From contig JALIRH010000023.1 of NCBI GenBank assembly GCA_023055505.1, positions 5,462,423-5,526,422 on the forward strand: a DNA stretch of 64,000 bases, given 5' to 3'. Under the pieces are notes generated by a model that ran no database searches, was not told where the DNA came from, and saw nothing but the letters and a program-made list of their open reading frames with translations. The position numbers were made by a program, and so were the translations under genes. Positions 1-11,523 of the stretch are shown piece by piece; the first letter of the stretch is position 1, and the number at the start of each line of letters is the position of its first letter. The stretch comes from Callipepla californica brunnescens (Eukaryota > Chordata > Aves > Galliformes > Odontophoridae).

Positions 1-238
1 CAACACCCCTCACAAATGAGGACTGGCAACAGTGATAGTAGCGGCGATGGCCGCAAGAGATGATCAGAATAGGGGACCCTGTTTTAAGTGCGGCCAGTTT
101 GGTCACTTTAGGGCCCAATGCCAAGCCCCTGGGAGACAGAAGGGAGAAGCAGGGCCAGGTCTGACCTGTCAGGCCTGTGGAAAACCAGGGCATAATGCGT
201 GACACTGTTGGAAGTTTGTCTTACTGCTGCAGGGAAAC
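1..238 (+). pseudogene. gag 3' end, nucleocapsid with two zinc knuckles (broken)
   Basis: The frame starting at codon position 80 reads CFKCGQFGHFRAQC (80-121), a perfect C-X2-C-X4-H-X4-C zinc knuckle. A second knuckle, CQACGKPGHNA-stop-HC (167-208), lies in the same frame; a TGA at 200-202 falls between its His and last Cys. Nucleocapsid knuckles bind and package genomic RNA in retroviral Gag. The frame ends at the slippery heptamer at 232-238. Only the C-terminal end of gag is in the window. The stop makes it a pseudogene. Two knuckles fit class II retroviruses. Confidence 0.85.
232..238 (+). promoter_or_regulatory. gag-pro -1 ribosomal frameshift heptamer GGGAAAC
   Basis: G GGA AAC sits exactly in the gag frame (codons begin at 233 and 236) and follows the X XXY YYZ rule. 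A -1 slip enters the frame that carries the protease region at 238-420. The same heptamer type serves gag-pro junctions in betaretroviruses. It is a relic in a dead element; any downstream pseudoknot was not evaluated. Confidence 0.7.
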
Positions 239-716
239 AACAACAGGAGGGCGCCTCAGGCCCAGGGCCCCTCCCCCGGACCACTGAATGGGCCGGCCAA
301 TGCAGCCTCTGCCCTGCAACGAGCCCCTCACCTACAGTGGCACTAGCCTTGGGAATGAGAGAGCGACCCTTAGTTAAGATCATTCTCACATATGCGGGGT
401 TCCTGCCATCTGAGTCATAGAGCCCCTGCTCTGTTTTTATCACAGCTCTCCTTGATTAAGGGCAGATGTCTCGGTGATTGCAAGCTGTGATTGGCCAGAG
501 GAATGGCCAGTGTGGTTCTCCCCTTTAGCCATTGCTGGAGTGGGAGGGACGATGATTACTAAAAAATCAGAGGGGGACGTTGAAATTTCTGTAGTCGACA
601 GGGACGGCTCGCTAGAAAAGCCCGTATTGATGACGCCTTTAGTAGGTCCTGTGTCGGAGACCATCTTGGGGAGGGATTTTCTTTACGAATTGGGTGTTCT
701 AATCACAAATTTATAA
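238..716 (+). pseudogene. Retroviral aspartic protease (pro), inactivated
   Basis: Retroviral proteases are dimeric aspartic enzymes that mature Gag and Pol. After the gag-pro slip site the frame runs from 238 to a TAG at 418-420. It then reads into the active-site region at about 454, where the residue after the catalytic Asp is a TAA stop (457-459) and an indel moves the rest into another frame. From 462 the second frame is open to TAA 714-716 and ends in the LGRDFL-type motif (664-681) typical of the protease C-terminus. Stop plus indel at the catalytic loop show it is dead. The C-terminal half is clear; the N-terminal boundary is uncertain. Confidence 0.75.
707..713 (+). promoter_or_regulatory. 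pro-pol -1 frameshift heptamer AAATTTA
   Basis: A AAT TTA lies in the protease frame (codons begin at 708 and 711), directly before the protease TAA at 714-716. Slipping -1 gives codons starting at 713, and that frame is open through the RT. This placement is the textbook arrangement for a retroviral pro-pol junction. Confidence 0.75.
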
Positions 717-2250
717 ATAGGGCCACTGTCTACCATTTAGGAATACAACATGCAATCCCCTTGCGCTGGAACCAGAGCGCTAGCCCTGTCTGGGTAGATC
801 AGCGGCCCCTTCCTTCTGACAAACTGGCAGCACTCAGACAGTTAGTTTCACGAGAATTTCAATTAGGCCATGTAGAGCGATCGCTCAGTCATTGGAACAC
901 TCCTGTTTTTGTTATCTGGAAATCGTATGGATCATTTCGGTTACTACATGACCTTCGTGTGGTTAACGCCCAGTTCTTTCCTTTTGGGCTGGTCCAGCAG
1001 GGCGGTCTCTTGCTTTCGGCCATACCAGAGGGGTGGCCGTTAATGGTCATCGACCTCAAGGATTGTTTCTTTTCTATCCCTCTGGCAGTGCAGGATCGGG
1101 AGGCCTTCACATTTACTGTACTGACTTTGAATAACCAGGGGCCCACAGAAAGATACCAATGGAGGGTGCTCCCACAGGGCATGGCATGCTCCCCCACCAT
1201 ATGTCAGCTTGTAGTGGGAAAGGTCATAGAGCTGGTTAGACTGTCACTACCCGCTTGCAAGCTCGTCCATTTTATGGACGACTTGCTGCTTGCTGCCCCA
1301 GACGAATCCCAGCTGCAGAACCTGGAAGAGCAGACCATCAACGCTCTTAGTACCACAGGATTTGTTATTTCACAGGAAAAGATCCAGGAGGGGCCAGGAA
1401 TTGAGTTCCTGGGATATCGGTTTGGACCCACAATGGTGGTTCCAGAGGGGCTGAACATAAAGCCCCGCATTATGACCTTGTGGGGCGTCGAGAAGTTAGT
1501 GTGAGCCATACAATGGGTGCGAAATGCTGTAGGCATACCTCCGCGATTGATGAAACCATTTTATGACCAGTTAAAAGGGTCAGACCCCAGGGAAGAGAGA
1601 ACATGGACCCCGGAGATGGATGCAGCCTGGCAGGAGATCTTACAGGCTTGCACCTCCAATGCCCTTGCTTGATGGGATCTGGAATTAATTCTGGAAGGGG
1701 TATTACCAGATGCCAGGAAGGAGCCGCAGCTGTGCTGGGGCATGCCCTGGGCTCCAAACTGCGACCTCTTTGGTGGTTTTTCTCGGTGCAGCCTGTGAAA
1801 GCATTTACTTTATGGCTCAAGCAATTAGCCTCCATGCTTCAAAAAATTAGGCTCACAGCTATCAGAGCTTTGGGGAAAGAGCCTGATGTTATATATTTGC
1901 CAGGTGCCTTTAGAACTGTCCAACCCTCTCCCCCCCTCCAAGGAAATCCTGCTTGCCCTCCAGAGTTTCAGTGGCAAGATTGTCTACTCAGATTCGCTGT
2001 GCATCTTTGACCTAGCTAAGCCCCTTCAGGTCTCTCTGAAGTTTAGGGTACTGGACACCCTGCTTGAGGGATCGACCATATTTATGGATGCCTCTTCTAC
2101 CAAGGGCCAGGGAGCGGCTGTTTGGCAAGGATCAAATGGTAAATGGGAGTCCCAACTGCTGGTAGATAAAACAGTCAGTGTTCAAATGTTAGAAGCTAAG
2201 GCTGTCGCAGTGGCCCTAGGTCTGTGGCCAAATACGCCTTGCAACGTTGT
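713..2250 (+). pseudogene. pol: reverse transcriptase, connection and truncated RNase H
   Basis: One frame runs from the slip site. RT spans about 713-1500, with a fingers motif around WNTPVFVIWK (893-922), the LKDCFF catalytic Asp block (about 1055), PQGM (about 1172) and the FMDD active site (about 1271-1282). In-frame TGA codons at 1502-1504 and 1670-1672 interrupt the thumb and connection regions. RNase H begins near 2080 with the FMDASS Asp motif and the VQMLEAKAVAVAL Glu motif, but stops just before the next Asp (TDS-type) motif, where a foreign LTR-like sequence starts at about 2248. RT copies the retroviral RNA and RNase H removes the template. Two stops and the truncation make this a pseudogene. 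The residue pattern supports class II rather than ERVL or gammaretroviral RT. Confidence 0.88.
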
Positions 2251-2768
2251 TGGAGCTTGGTGGGAGACAAACACACAACCAATTTGATCAATATGTCTCA
2301 ACTTTAATCAGAGAGCTGCGTACATTCATGTTGGTAGTAATGAGGTTCATACATATCGCAAAACCCGAGCTCCTAATAGGTTAGTGATATAAGTGAGCAA
2401 AAGTTTCATTGTTTATTCTTGCGGTTAAGCAGAAGTTTCATTGGTCACTGCTTCCTTAATCCTTACTCCTACATCCTTCATGTTGCAGCAAGGTTATCCT
2501 GACCTTGTCTGTGATTGGACAGTGCCCCATCATGTTTTTGCTTGAGCTGCAATAGTTGTAACATCCGTTTACTGCTGGATCAGCTGCAGCTGGTCTCCGT
2601 GGCCATTCTCTGCAAGCCAAGTTTCAACTATGCTCTCCACACATCACTATGGTCTGTTCGCCCCCACAGCACCCACCCGTGTTTCAGATATTGCCTCCTT
2701 TTCCTGTTCCTTCTTTGCTGTTCCCTTCCCCTTCATTCCTGTCCACTGCTAATGCTCTATATTTGACA
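2248..2768 (-). mobile_element. Probable solo LTR, reverse orientation, interrupting the class II ERV
   Basis: The ERV reading frame breaks at about 2248, where the sequence begins tgttggagcttggtgg and could be the complement of an LTR end (sense ...ccaaca). Read in reverse there are CCAAT-like boxes and an aataaa signal (complement of tttatt near 2411-2416), and a plausible end at ...tttgaca (2768). No target-site duplication was found, so the right boundary is a guess and the family is unidentified. Confidence 0.4.
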
Positions 2769-2839
2769 TTAATGCACTGGCCTTTCTTCTTGTCTGATTA
2801 AAACATCTGTAATTGTTTATATATTTCACCTAGTTAAAG

Positions 2840-3158
2840 GGATGGGAGGCATGTTCTATGAGGAAAGACTGAGTACAATCAGATTGTCTAGTCTAGAGAA
2901 GAGGATGCTGAGAAGTAATCTTATTGTTCTCTGCAACTTCCTAGAGAAAGACTCACAAAAATGACACACAAATGCCACATAGAAAGTTCACACTACACAT
3001 TAAGAAAACTTCCTTCACCGTAAGAGTGATCAGACACTGGAACAAGCTTCCCAGAGAGCCAGGAAGTGTTTGGATAATGTTCTAATTAATATGCTTAAAC
3101 TTTTGGTTAGTTCTGAAGTGGTTAGGCAGATGGGTTCAGTGGTCTTTGAACTGAGCAG
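2840..3158 (+). mobile_element. CR1 LINE 3' fragment
   Basis: Diverged CR1 3' sequence on the plus strand. It has the RT-tail segment (tctagtctagagaagaggatgctgag-like) and the later block with aactTccttcaccgtaagagtg and ggaacaagcttcccagagag. The usual octamer tail is missing and a (CCCTA)n array follows directly. Confidence 0.75.
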
Positions 3159-3263
3159 CCCTACCCTACCCTACCCTACCCTATCCTACCCTACCCTACC
3201 CTACCCTACCCTACCCTACCCTACCCTACCCTACCCTACCCTACCCTACCCTACCCTACCCAC
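3159..3263 (+). repeat. (CCCTA)n pentanucleotide array
   Basis: About 21 copies of CCCTA with one C-to-T change near 3183. The unit is five bases, so it is not the vertebrate telomere repeat (six bases). It abuts the end of a CR1 fragment. Confidence 0.97.
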
Positions 3264-6200
3264 CTATTTTTTCACCCTCGTGCTATAATTTGTATATCGT
3301 TTGAAAAAGTAAAAGAACGCTTCACATTTATCTTACTTAAACATTCTCAGTTTCATGGACCTCGAGATAACTCTTCTTTCTGTGACAAGTCTTCTCATTC
3401 TCAAGCTCTATTTCTTACCTAAAGTGTTATTTGGGCACATACATAATACACAGTGTCATACAAACAGAGGATTTTATGCTACCATGGTTTACTAGAAATA
3501 ATAAATCAGAAAAACAAGATGCACTAAAGAATTTTTTATATCTAGTTTTTTACTAAACAAACACAGGAGATAACATTTCAAATAAAAGTTAATGATACTT
3601 GAATATTAATACACTGCTGTTTAATCAGACAGGACTGAAATGTGTTGTTCTTTCCATTCTGTCAAGTATACTAAAAATGTCTATTGCTCAAGGGCATTGT
3701 AACTTAAAAATAACCATAGCAGTAAGGAAAGTTAGGGGTCCTGCCAGCTAAGAACGTGTTTATATACATATACGTATGAAGGCTGTTGTTTCAAAGTTGA
3801 TGAAGGAAAAACATTTAGAATAAATGAATTTCTGCCAAAAATAAGATCATCTGCCTCAACTGTTTTTGAGGGATATGTCATACTCGTTTATATTAGCAGA
3901 ATTGTTGTAGCATTATATGAATAAATCAATTAATTTCATTAGCATTATACACATACTTTAGAAGTAATGTTAAAAAAATGATTCATTTAGTCAAAGGAAA
4001 CCATTACACCAAAATATGACTTCAACGTTATCTATCTTCACTGATGTTATTATTTTCTAAGTTAATAACTTGAGTCTCAATTTGATATTAGTTAGCATTT
4101 TTGAGAAAGTATGTTGGAACCTCAGTGGTAAATAACTTAATAAGGATTAGAAGGAGAACTTAATTCTGATTATTTTCCTTAAATTTATAGATTAGGATAC
4201 TGGTATAATATTTACTATTTTTCAAGAATAGTAATAAGAAGAGGAAAAGAAGCAAAATGCATATTGTTATTCTAAACTAAAATCTGTAATTCTATGAAAA
4301 TACTGCTATAGTATTCAATACTATTACTATAGTTGTTTAGAAAAACACCTATGTAAAAGCCTTTAATCAGTCGGTATTCTGAACTACATTATGTTTACTG
4401 CAAAATCAGTTCCAACAACATAAACTGCCACTTAAAAATAGCATTCCCATATATCACAAACTGAAATATTTATGCATATCACACATATAATCAAGCATTT
4501 CAGATCTTTTTTTTTTTTAATCAAATCCATAGTTTCCTGATCTATAATTTTATACCAAATGGTTAAACATCGTAAATGAAAAGGTTGATGTTAATCATTG
4601 GTTCATACTGAGAGGAGAATGGGGAGTGGGAAGGAGACATTATATTCAGGAATAACCACATTTTCTGTGTCATGACCATCTGCAAAAATGGCATTTATCT
4701 AAACACTTTCTGCAATGAGCTCTAACATTTACCAGGAAAAGCTTTGGCATCTCAACAGGGTTTACTGTGTCTCTATCGAGGACAACACACAACACAGCAA
4801 ACAACAGTATCCTAGGGATTCGAACTGCAAGAGGAAATACGGGTTGCTATGTAGTAATTCATGTAGGTTTTGCAGCAGCAGATGGACATTTTGGGTGGAA
4901 TTGGTGCCCAATTGGCTCCTGTCCCTTTGTTTCCAGAAGTTTGAGTTTTAAAACAAACCAGCCACAAAATGTGCTGAGGTTTTAGAACATGAGCCTGAAT
5001 ACATCTGATCCTTCACTCTCATCTTAGGGATAATAGACAGAATCACATTCCTACTTCTCCAAAGGTTAAAACCCAAATATGCTCCAATTTTGGGAGAGTT
5101 AACAGTCATCTCTTTCCTCTGCCATTAGGAATACTTTGAATTTACTAATTTAGAGTCTTGTGCAATGTGCACAAGTAGAACCCTTTGCACCGTTCAGACA
5201 CCAGTTTGAAATCCATTGGTCCTATGGTTTCACTTGCAGATGATTGCATTGCCTCTACAAGGGAGTAAGTTAGCTTCCTGATCATTATTGTAGATCTGCA
5301 TGAGAGTGCAGGAGAAAATCACAGTAAATACAGTCAAGTAAAAAATAAAAATAATTATTAAAAAAAAAAAAAAAGGTCAGCAAGGCAAATATACAGACAC
5401 AGCAGCTGAAATATCTGCTTTTAGCCTGTGTTTAAAATTTGTCAGTGACACTTCAAAAATTCTACATTTTTTGTCTTTGTACATTCAAGTATATAATGCA
5501 TGCAGCATCAACTAATGGTGCTTCCCTTGGTTAGATATGGCAAATGAAGAAGACCTGATTTTTAGATTCAAGAGCTGTACAGAATAAGTAACTAAGCAAG
5601 TAAATAAATAAAATGATTGAGGGGAACAAACTAGTTTTGCAAAGTAACTAGTAAGGAATGAATTATGTGGAAGAGAAAGGAGACACAAAGCATTCTTCTT
5701 GTTTGGAATCATGTTGTGGTATCTCTGAATGTGACTGTGACTCTCCTGATGTGTTGGTGTTATGGAATGAGCTTCAAACATACACAGATTTATATGCAGT
5801 ACTAACTGCTTTGCAGCACTGTAGGAGAAGCTTGCAATTTCTGTTACGGTAGGCTGACCAGAGGATAATTTGGCTGGCATAACAAATAGTACTATCTTAG
5901 TAACAATGTAGCTGTTTTTTTCTCATAATAGCACACCATTTAAAAACTAGATGCAGAAACAAATATCTTCCTAAACACCTCCCTTGTGATACAGAACTGA
6001 GCCATACTAGCAGCAGTCATAAGAAATAATGTAATATCATACCCTTCCAAATGATTTGATTTTACAAAACTGGCAGACTTGGTTCTTACAGGCTTTTTAA
6101 GATTCCATGTCTATTTGTCTGCCTGTATCACACTGTTAGTCACTATAGCCTTTCTTCTTGACTGCTCTTTTCATTGCTATCTGAAAAGAACCTGAATCTT

Positions 6201-9200
6201 GATTCATTTCCACTATACCTCTTTCTACTGTTCTGACATGCAGAAAGTGTTCTCTTATTGGATTAATCTGCAAGTAGTTGAAATGCAGAAGTATTCCCAG
6301 ATAGTGTAAAACTGAGCATTGATTAGCAGTTGACAATAGCAGCCAATAAGCAATTCAGAGACACACTGAGATTATTCTAAGATATCTTATGAGACATGAT
6401 ATCCTCACGGTTGCCCATTGTCTTGGGAAAATTAGTGGCTTCATAGAAGAGTGTGCTATCAAGACCATCTGACAGAGGAGATGCATACATTTAAGTCATG
6501 TTTAATATAGATATGAACATATTTTTCCATCAATCTCCAAGGGACAATATAGAAGCAGGTAGCATATTTATCCACTTTTCTGGAATTTTTGATTCAGGAA
6601 TAACTATTTTAAACCCATTGTTGACTTTATAATGTTAACATGGAGTAAAACTATTACTCATTATATGTTGTGTTTACTTGGAGCAGGTGCTCATGAGAAA
6701 GGTTCTAGAAACTTTAATATACATTTCAAATCATAATGTGAACACAGTGATGTTGGTTTGGATCATTTTATCTCAAAGTACCAACCCCTCTCTGGTCAAC
6801 AACTATCAAATCTGATATCTCAAATCCAGTCAATTGCTATCTGAATCCACAGGTGACAAAATTCATTGGTGTTTCACAAAATGTTTGTCCTAGGAAACCA
6901 GAATTTGCTTCAGAGTACCCTTACTAATGCCTCTATCAGCTTACAGTGCAGCTTCTTTTTCTTGCCTAAATCTAGAAGAGTCTGAAGTCTAATCATTTCC
7001 TACTAGTTCTTTCTGTTGAGATCTGTATTTGATCACTTTTTCCTTAATAAAATGAGCGCAAATCATGAGGAGAAACATGAGTGCAAAGTACAGGTAAATT
7101 AATTTAGTTCAAAAAGAGTTGTAAAAATTAATGCCTATTTTCATATATAGTTATATATATATAGTTAGACAACACTGAGAAACCAAATATTCTTAGAAAG
7201 TATCTGCGCTAATACACTAGCAGGTTGTTTAGAATACATAGCAGTCATTTGAGTAGGTTTCTTGTTCTCTTTGATTCATAAATAGAGAACAGGCAAAAAT
7301 ATTTACACATTTTACTTCAGTATTTAATTGGTAAAAATTCAACATTAATTACTTGAAATTACCTTAAATTCATAATTTTAATAAAATTAATCAAAAGTAA
7401 TACACTGAACCACAGAAAGCAAGAGTCCTGGTTGAGAAGCTAGTCCACAATAGATTACTACATTACAGACTCAATAAGATAGAACACTAAGTCTTATTCT
7501 GTTGTATTTCCATTGTCCCAGGTCAAATGAATGCAGTATTGCTGACATCATAACTTTGACAATTACCCTGTCTATTCTGTCATTCAGAGACCGTAGCTCT
7601 TGTGTCATGAAAACAAAACAGAGATTTAAGCAGTGGATATAACTGAAAATAAGCCTTTTTGGCTTGAGTTTATGTAAGCAAAATCAATATTGTGTCATTA
7701 TTCAAATCCTCCAGATGTGTTTGAAGTCTAAGAAAAAATATCTCCAATGCATGATCATTCCCCTAACAGTCTTCAAAAAATGAACTGGACTTTGGAGAAG
7801 GGGAGATAATTTGAGACATTTTATGTTCAATATACTTTTTATCATTATTATTTTAGACAAATCCAAATTTTCTGTTTTCATACGTTAAATTACACAGTGA
7901 ATGATTGTAAATCATTCATATTTAGAATAACAAAATGTGTCCTCCTTTTCATATTGACATGACCTCACAATGCTCCATACAATTATGGAAGTTAAATTAT
8001 TAATGTTAGTCTGAAATATCCATTTAAGATTATAAATAATAACTATTTTTCTGTCTTTTATGATTATTTTATTTTATAATATAATTTATCAGTAACAATT
8101 CACGTAGATCACTGAGAATTTTAACTTTGAAAATATATATGTGAAAGTGATTAAAAAGAATCAGTCTCTCAAAGGTGATTTATACAGGGTAAAAAAAATA
8201 TGCCAAAGTCTGAGTAATTCGGAAAAATTTTAAACATCTGAAAAGAAATTAATAACCAATTGCAAACAACCATGTGAATTTATTTTTTCCATATGTAAGG
8301 TGACAATTAAGAGTTTTTTACTCAATGGACAAGAAAAATATTAGTAGTCTGCCTTGTGTTTTCTGATGATTCTAGCTAAGCTACTTCTATCTGGTACCTA
8401 CATCAGTAAGAAGAAACAGGTATTTATAAAGATTTTTTCAAAACTGAAAGAAAAACTGAATAACTTCCCACCAAAAGGGGTTACTAAAGAAGTATATGCA
8501 TTCGAAGGAATTCCAAACAAAATTATAACCATTAGATTACCAATTCACTGAAAGTGCTGAAAAGCACTGACAAATCCTGTTAAACTCCATGAAAATACCA
8601 TTGTTATCTCAGCTTGCTACTAAAGTTTTAAAAAGCAGAGAATTTCATTTTGAAGTCTTGCGTCTTTTTCAGAGAGGTGTTAGATCTTTCTGAATGATGG
8701 AGATTTGAATAAACTGTTTATATAAATCAGTTCAGTGAAGATAGTTTTGAACAAAATTATTCTTGTGTACTTTGCTACTGAATAACTGATGTTACCAAAA
8801 CCTGAGAAGGTACAGCTTCTTGCTAGAAACTCATACAGCAATCTCTATTTAATTAATGAAATTTTCGTAAACAAAATTCCATAGAGAGAAGAACTCCCCT
8901 CTCTTCTCAAACCAAGTTGGACCCCAGCTGCAGCAATTGTTTTTTCAAGGTCTTGCTACAAATTTATGGAATGAATGATAATAAAAAATTTGCATAATAA
9001 CTGACAAACGACTGAAGTGCTAGAAACCAATCTTCTTAATGATCACTACAGAATAATTGGTTACAGTGTGAAAATCCTTTCTGGGTACCATATAGAAGGA
9101 ATGAGCTTGTTTTATAAAGATTTACAACTAGTAATACAAGCTAATACATCAATCCAAAAAGCTAGCAGTCCCAGCTGTGGTCATTTTATTAGCTGCCAGA

Positions 9201-9335
9201 AGTCTATTCAACAGTATCTAATGACATAACCTATTTCCTGCATTAAAAGAATTGTATTCAGTTCTAACTTGTTTCAAAGAACAAATATTTCATGTTAGAA
9301 AAAATATTTTTTATATTAGTAACAAAGAATGGATT
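3264..9335. other. AT-rich non-genic sequence
   Basis: About 6 kb with no recognisable gene, RNA gene or mobile element. Only short poly-A, poly-T and (TA)n runs occur (e.g. A15 near 5360-5374, TA near 7148-7162). Open frames here are short and lack family motifs. Very old repeats or conserved non-coding elements cannot be excluded by eye. Confidence 0.6.
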
Positions 9336-9600
9336 GAGTTATGAAGGACCCTAAAGAACATCTAGACCAAACCCCCTGCCATGGACAGATTCACCTATCA
9401 CTGTATCAGGCAATAGGTCAGGTTTCTGAGTGCACCGTCCAACCTGAACATGAACACCTCCAGGTATGGGGTATCTACGACTTCTCCAGGCAACCTGTGC
9501 CAGTTTCTGATTACACTGTGAGTGAAGAATTTCTCCCTAATGCATGGATATCCAACCTTTCAGCTTGCCTGGGCCAACTTTAGTGAACAGATGTTATCTT
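9336..9600 (-). mobile_element. CR1 LINE 3' end
   Basis: Reverse-strand CR1: ggaccctaaagaacatctag, ccccctgccatggacag, acctccaggtatggggtatc and gtgaagaatttctccctaatg are the complements of the classic CR1 3' untranslated and late ORF2 sequence, in the expected order. It ends at a mariner-like sequence. Confidence 0.85.
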
Positions 9601-9619
9601 GGGCTGCATATATGTAGAT

Positions 9620-9930
9620 TGCTTCAAAAGTAATACATCCTATTTCCTTGGAAATGACAGCAGATACAAATAACACTGACTGAGCAATTCTCAACTATTT
9701 TTCAACAGTCACTATAATCAGTTATGCATTTTTATCAGTGATGAACAAAAGCCTGCATGCTACACTTATAAAATCTGCACCTCCAGAGGTGATTCACTGC
9801 CACAGTCGCCAGTGCTGAAACAGGCCACCCACCTCCTCACTGTGCTTACCTCCACTGCTTGGTCTCCATCAACAGTCAGCAAGCATTAATGAGTGTCAGC
9901 GCAATTTTTAAGACATGGAGGAATCCAATT
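9620..9930. mobile_element. Mariner DNA transposon fragment
   Basis: It starts with ttgcttcaaaagtaatac, the terminal-repeat-like end of the chicken-type mariner, and continues with segments I recognise from that family (ctatttttcaacagtcac, cagtgatgaacaaaagcctg, catggaggaatccaatt). The opposite terminal repeat is absent, so it is truncated and non-mobile. The assignment is from memory of the family and unconfirmed by search. Confidence 0.6.
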
Positions 9931-9999
9931 TCAACCAAGAGAAGGTGCATGAGGGAGAGCCAGGAGCTCTGCCACTCTTACTCTTCCTGCCAAGGCAAA

Positions 10000-10106
10000 T
10001 TCCTCTTCTTCCTCTCCCATCCCAGAACATTAACTCTTTAACCCCCATTGTTCTACATGATGTTCTGATGTGGAATACCAATAACAAGAATCTCAAAACC
10101 ACAAGA
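10000..10106 (-). mobile_element. Truncated LTR of the provirus LTR family
   Basis: The segment cattaactctttaacccc, then ctacatgatgttctgatg, tggaataccaataacaag and aaaaccacaaga matches, in order, the U3 end of the LTRs at 21859-22400, 30811-31385 and 40149-40691. The rest of the LTR is missing or unrecognisable; the left boundary is approximate. Confidence 0.6.
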
Positions 10107-10444
10107 TAAAATATTGTTAACGTATATATAACAAAGCATTTTAATTTAAAATATTTCTCTTAAAACATAACAAAAAAAATAAAAAAAGAAACAGAGAAAG
10201 AAGAACAAGTACATAGAACTATTGGAATATTTTTCCCTGTTTTTTGTGAAACTAACACACCAATTTAGTTCAATGGTAGCGGCTATAATTCTTAATGGGG
10301 TCTCAAGGTATTTATCAAAGATTTTTGATGAAATTTTATTGTTCCTGTACTTCATCCTTCACAGTAATTGTTCAATTGTGTACTTCCAAAAAGTGCTTAC
10401 ATGAATAAGATGTGATTGCAAAGCAAAGGATGTTTTCCTCTGGA
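10107..10444. other. AT-rich spacer
   Basis: A-rich and T-rich sequence (c,a-interrupted A-run near 10169-10200). No element or gene recognised. Confidence 0.6.
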
Positions 10445-11213
10445 GATCCTCATGAAACAAAGCTAAGTGCAAGGTGTTGCATACAAGTCAAGGAAAGCCC
10501 CACTACCATTACATGCTGTGAGATGAAAGAGTAGGGCACAGACCCACTGAGAAAGACTTCAGGGTACCGGTGGATGGCAAGCTGGACATGAACTAGCAAT
10601 ATGCCCTCGCAGCCCAGAAAGCTGATCATATCTGGGGCTGCGTCAAAAGAATTGTGGCCAGCAGGGTGAGGGAGGTAATCCTGTCCCACATCTGTGCACT
10701 GGTGAAACCTCACCTGAAGTTCTGCATCCAGGTGTTGAGTCCTCAGTACGAGACACATGGACCTGTTGGACTGTGTCCAGAGAAGAACCACAAAAATAAT
10801 CCAAGAGATGGAACAATTCTCCTATGAAGACAGGTTGAGAGAGTTGGGTCACTTTGGAGAAGACTCTGGGGAGCCCAGATAGCACCTTTCAGTAACAAAA
10901 AAAAGAAAAAGAAATAATAAAAAAAAAAAGGGGGGGGGGGGAGACAGACTAGTTAGCAGTCTTTGACAGAACAAGGAGAAATGGTTTCAAACTGAAAGGG
11001 AGGGGATTTAGGTTCTATATAAGGAAAAAGTCTTTTACAGAGAGGGTGGTGAGACATTGGGAAAAGTTGCCCACAGGTGTGGTGGAAGATCTATCCCTGG
11101 AGACATTCAAGGACAGCTTGAGGGAGCCCTGAGAAATATGTTTATTGCAGGGGAGTTGAACTGAATGACCTCTAAAAGTCCCTTCCAACTCTAAGGAATC
11201 TATGATTCTATTT
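10445..11213 (+). mobile_element. CR1 LINE, 5'-truncated, with 3' octamer tail
   Basis: Plus-strand CR1 covering the end of ORF2 and the 3' untranslated region. The order is RT-tail (gtgcaaggtgttgcatac; gcagcccagaaagc; ctgggctgcgtcaaaag), then gtgagacattgggaaaagttg, then cccttccaactctaaggaat and the tail ctatgattctatt. A purine-rich insertion or expansion at 10897-10941 ends in twelve G. Frames are broken throughout. Confidence 0.9.
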
Positions 11214-11523
11214 TCAAACTACTTTGAAAACTAGAAAGCATGACGGCATATTCTTCACTGTTCAAAGCACTGTCTTTAGCAAATGTATCAAAATGCATAC
11301 AGTTATTTGCCATCTCATAAGTCAGTGCTGTACAGCACTGCCCTACCTGTGCCCTGGATACCATTGACACTGTGTTAATAGCACAATGATGCTTTGGCTG
11401 TTCATTAGCAATAGACACAAGCCTGGGGCTGCGCAGTGGGGAAGAATCACTGCCTTTAAATCACAGGGAGGGAGTAGTATTCATTGCCAGATGTGATTGG
11501 CTGCATGCAGCTTGCAGGCCATA

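Larger units (their letters stand above)
1..2250 (+). mobile_element. Class II (betaretrovirus-like) ERV fragment, 5' end outside window
   Basis: Reading left to right there are two nucleocapsid zinc knuckles, a protease remnant, reverse transcriptase, connection region and the first part of RNase H, in retroviral order. The three genes lie in three frames joined by -1 shift heptamers at 232-238 and 707-713, as in betaretroviruses; alpharetroviruses keep gag and pro in one frame. RT has the FMDD form of the YMDD box. The copy is old: several TGA, TAG and TAA stops, one frame-changing indel near 457-462, and loss of everything after RNase H, where an unrelated reverse-oriented LTR-like sequence begins. 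The 5' LTR, matrix and capsid would lie left of the window. Seen: motifs, frames, stops. Inferred: betaretroviral affinity. Confidence 0.85.

Noticed and set aside
3159..3263. Interstitial telomere repeat
   Set aside because: The unit is CCCTA (five bases), not CCCTAA.
4715..4985. Overlapping plus-strand frames of 72-78 codons as exons
   Set aside because: No splice context or recognisable protein; length expected by chance.
5512..5880. 122-codon reverse frame
   Set aside because: Composition of translated AT-rich non-coding DNA, no motif, no context.
11424..11523. hAT-type (Charlie-like) transposon end, from caggccataggttggacatac
   Set aside because: Only a short resemblance; no terminal inverted repeat or 8-bp duplication was found.
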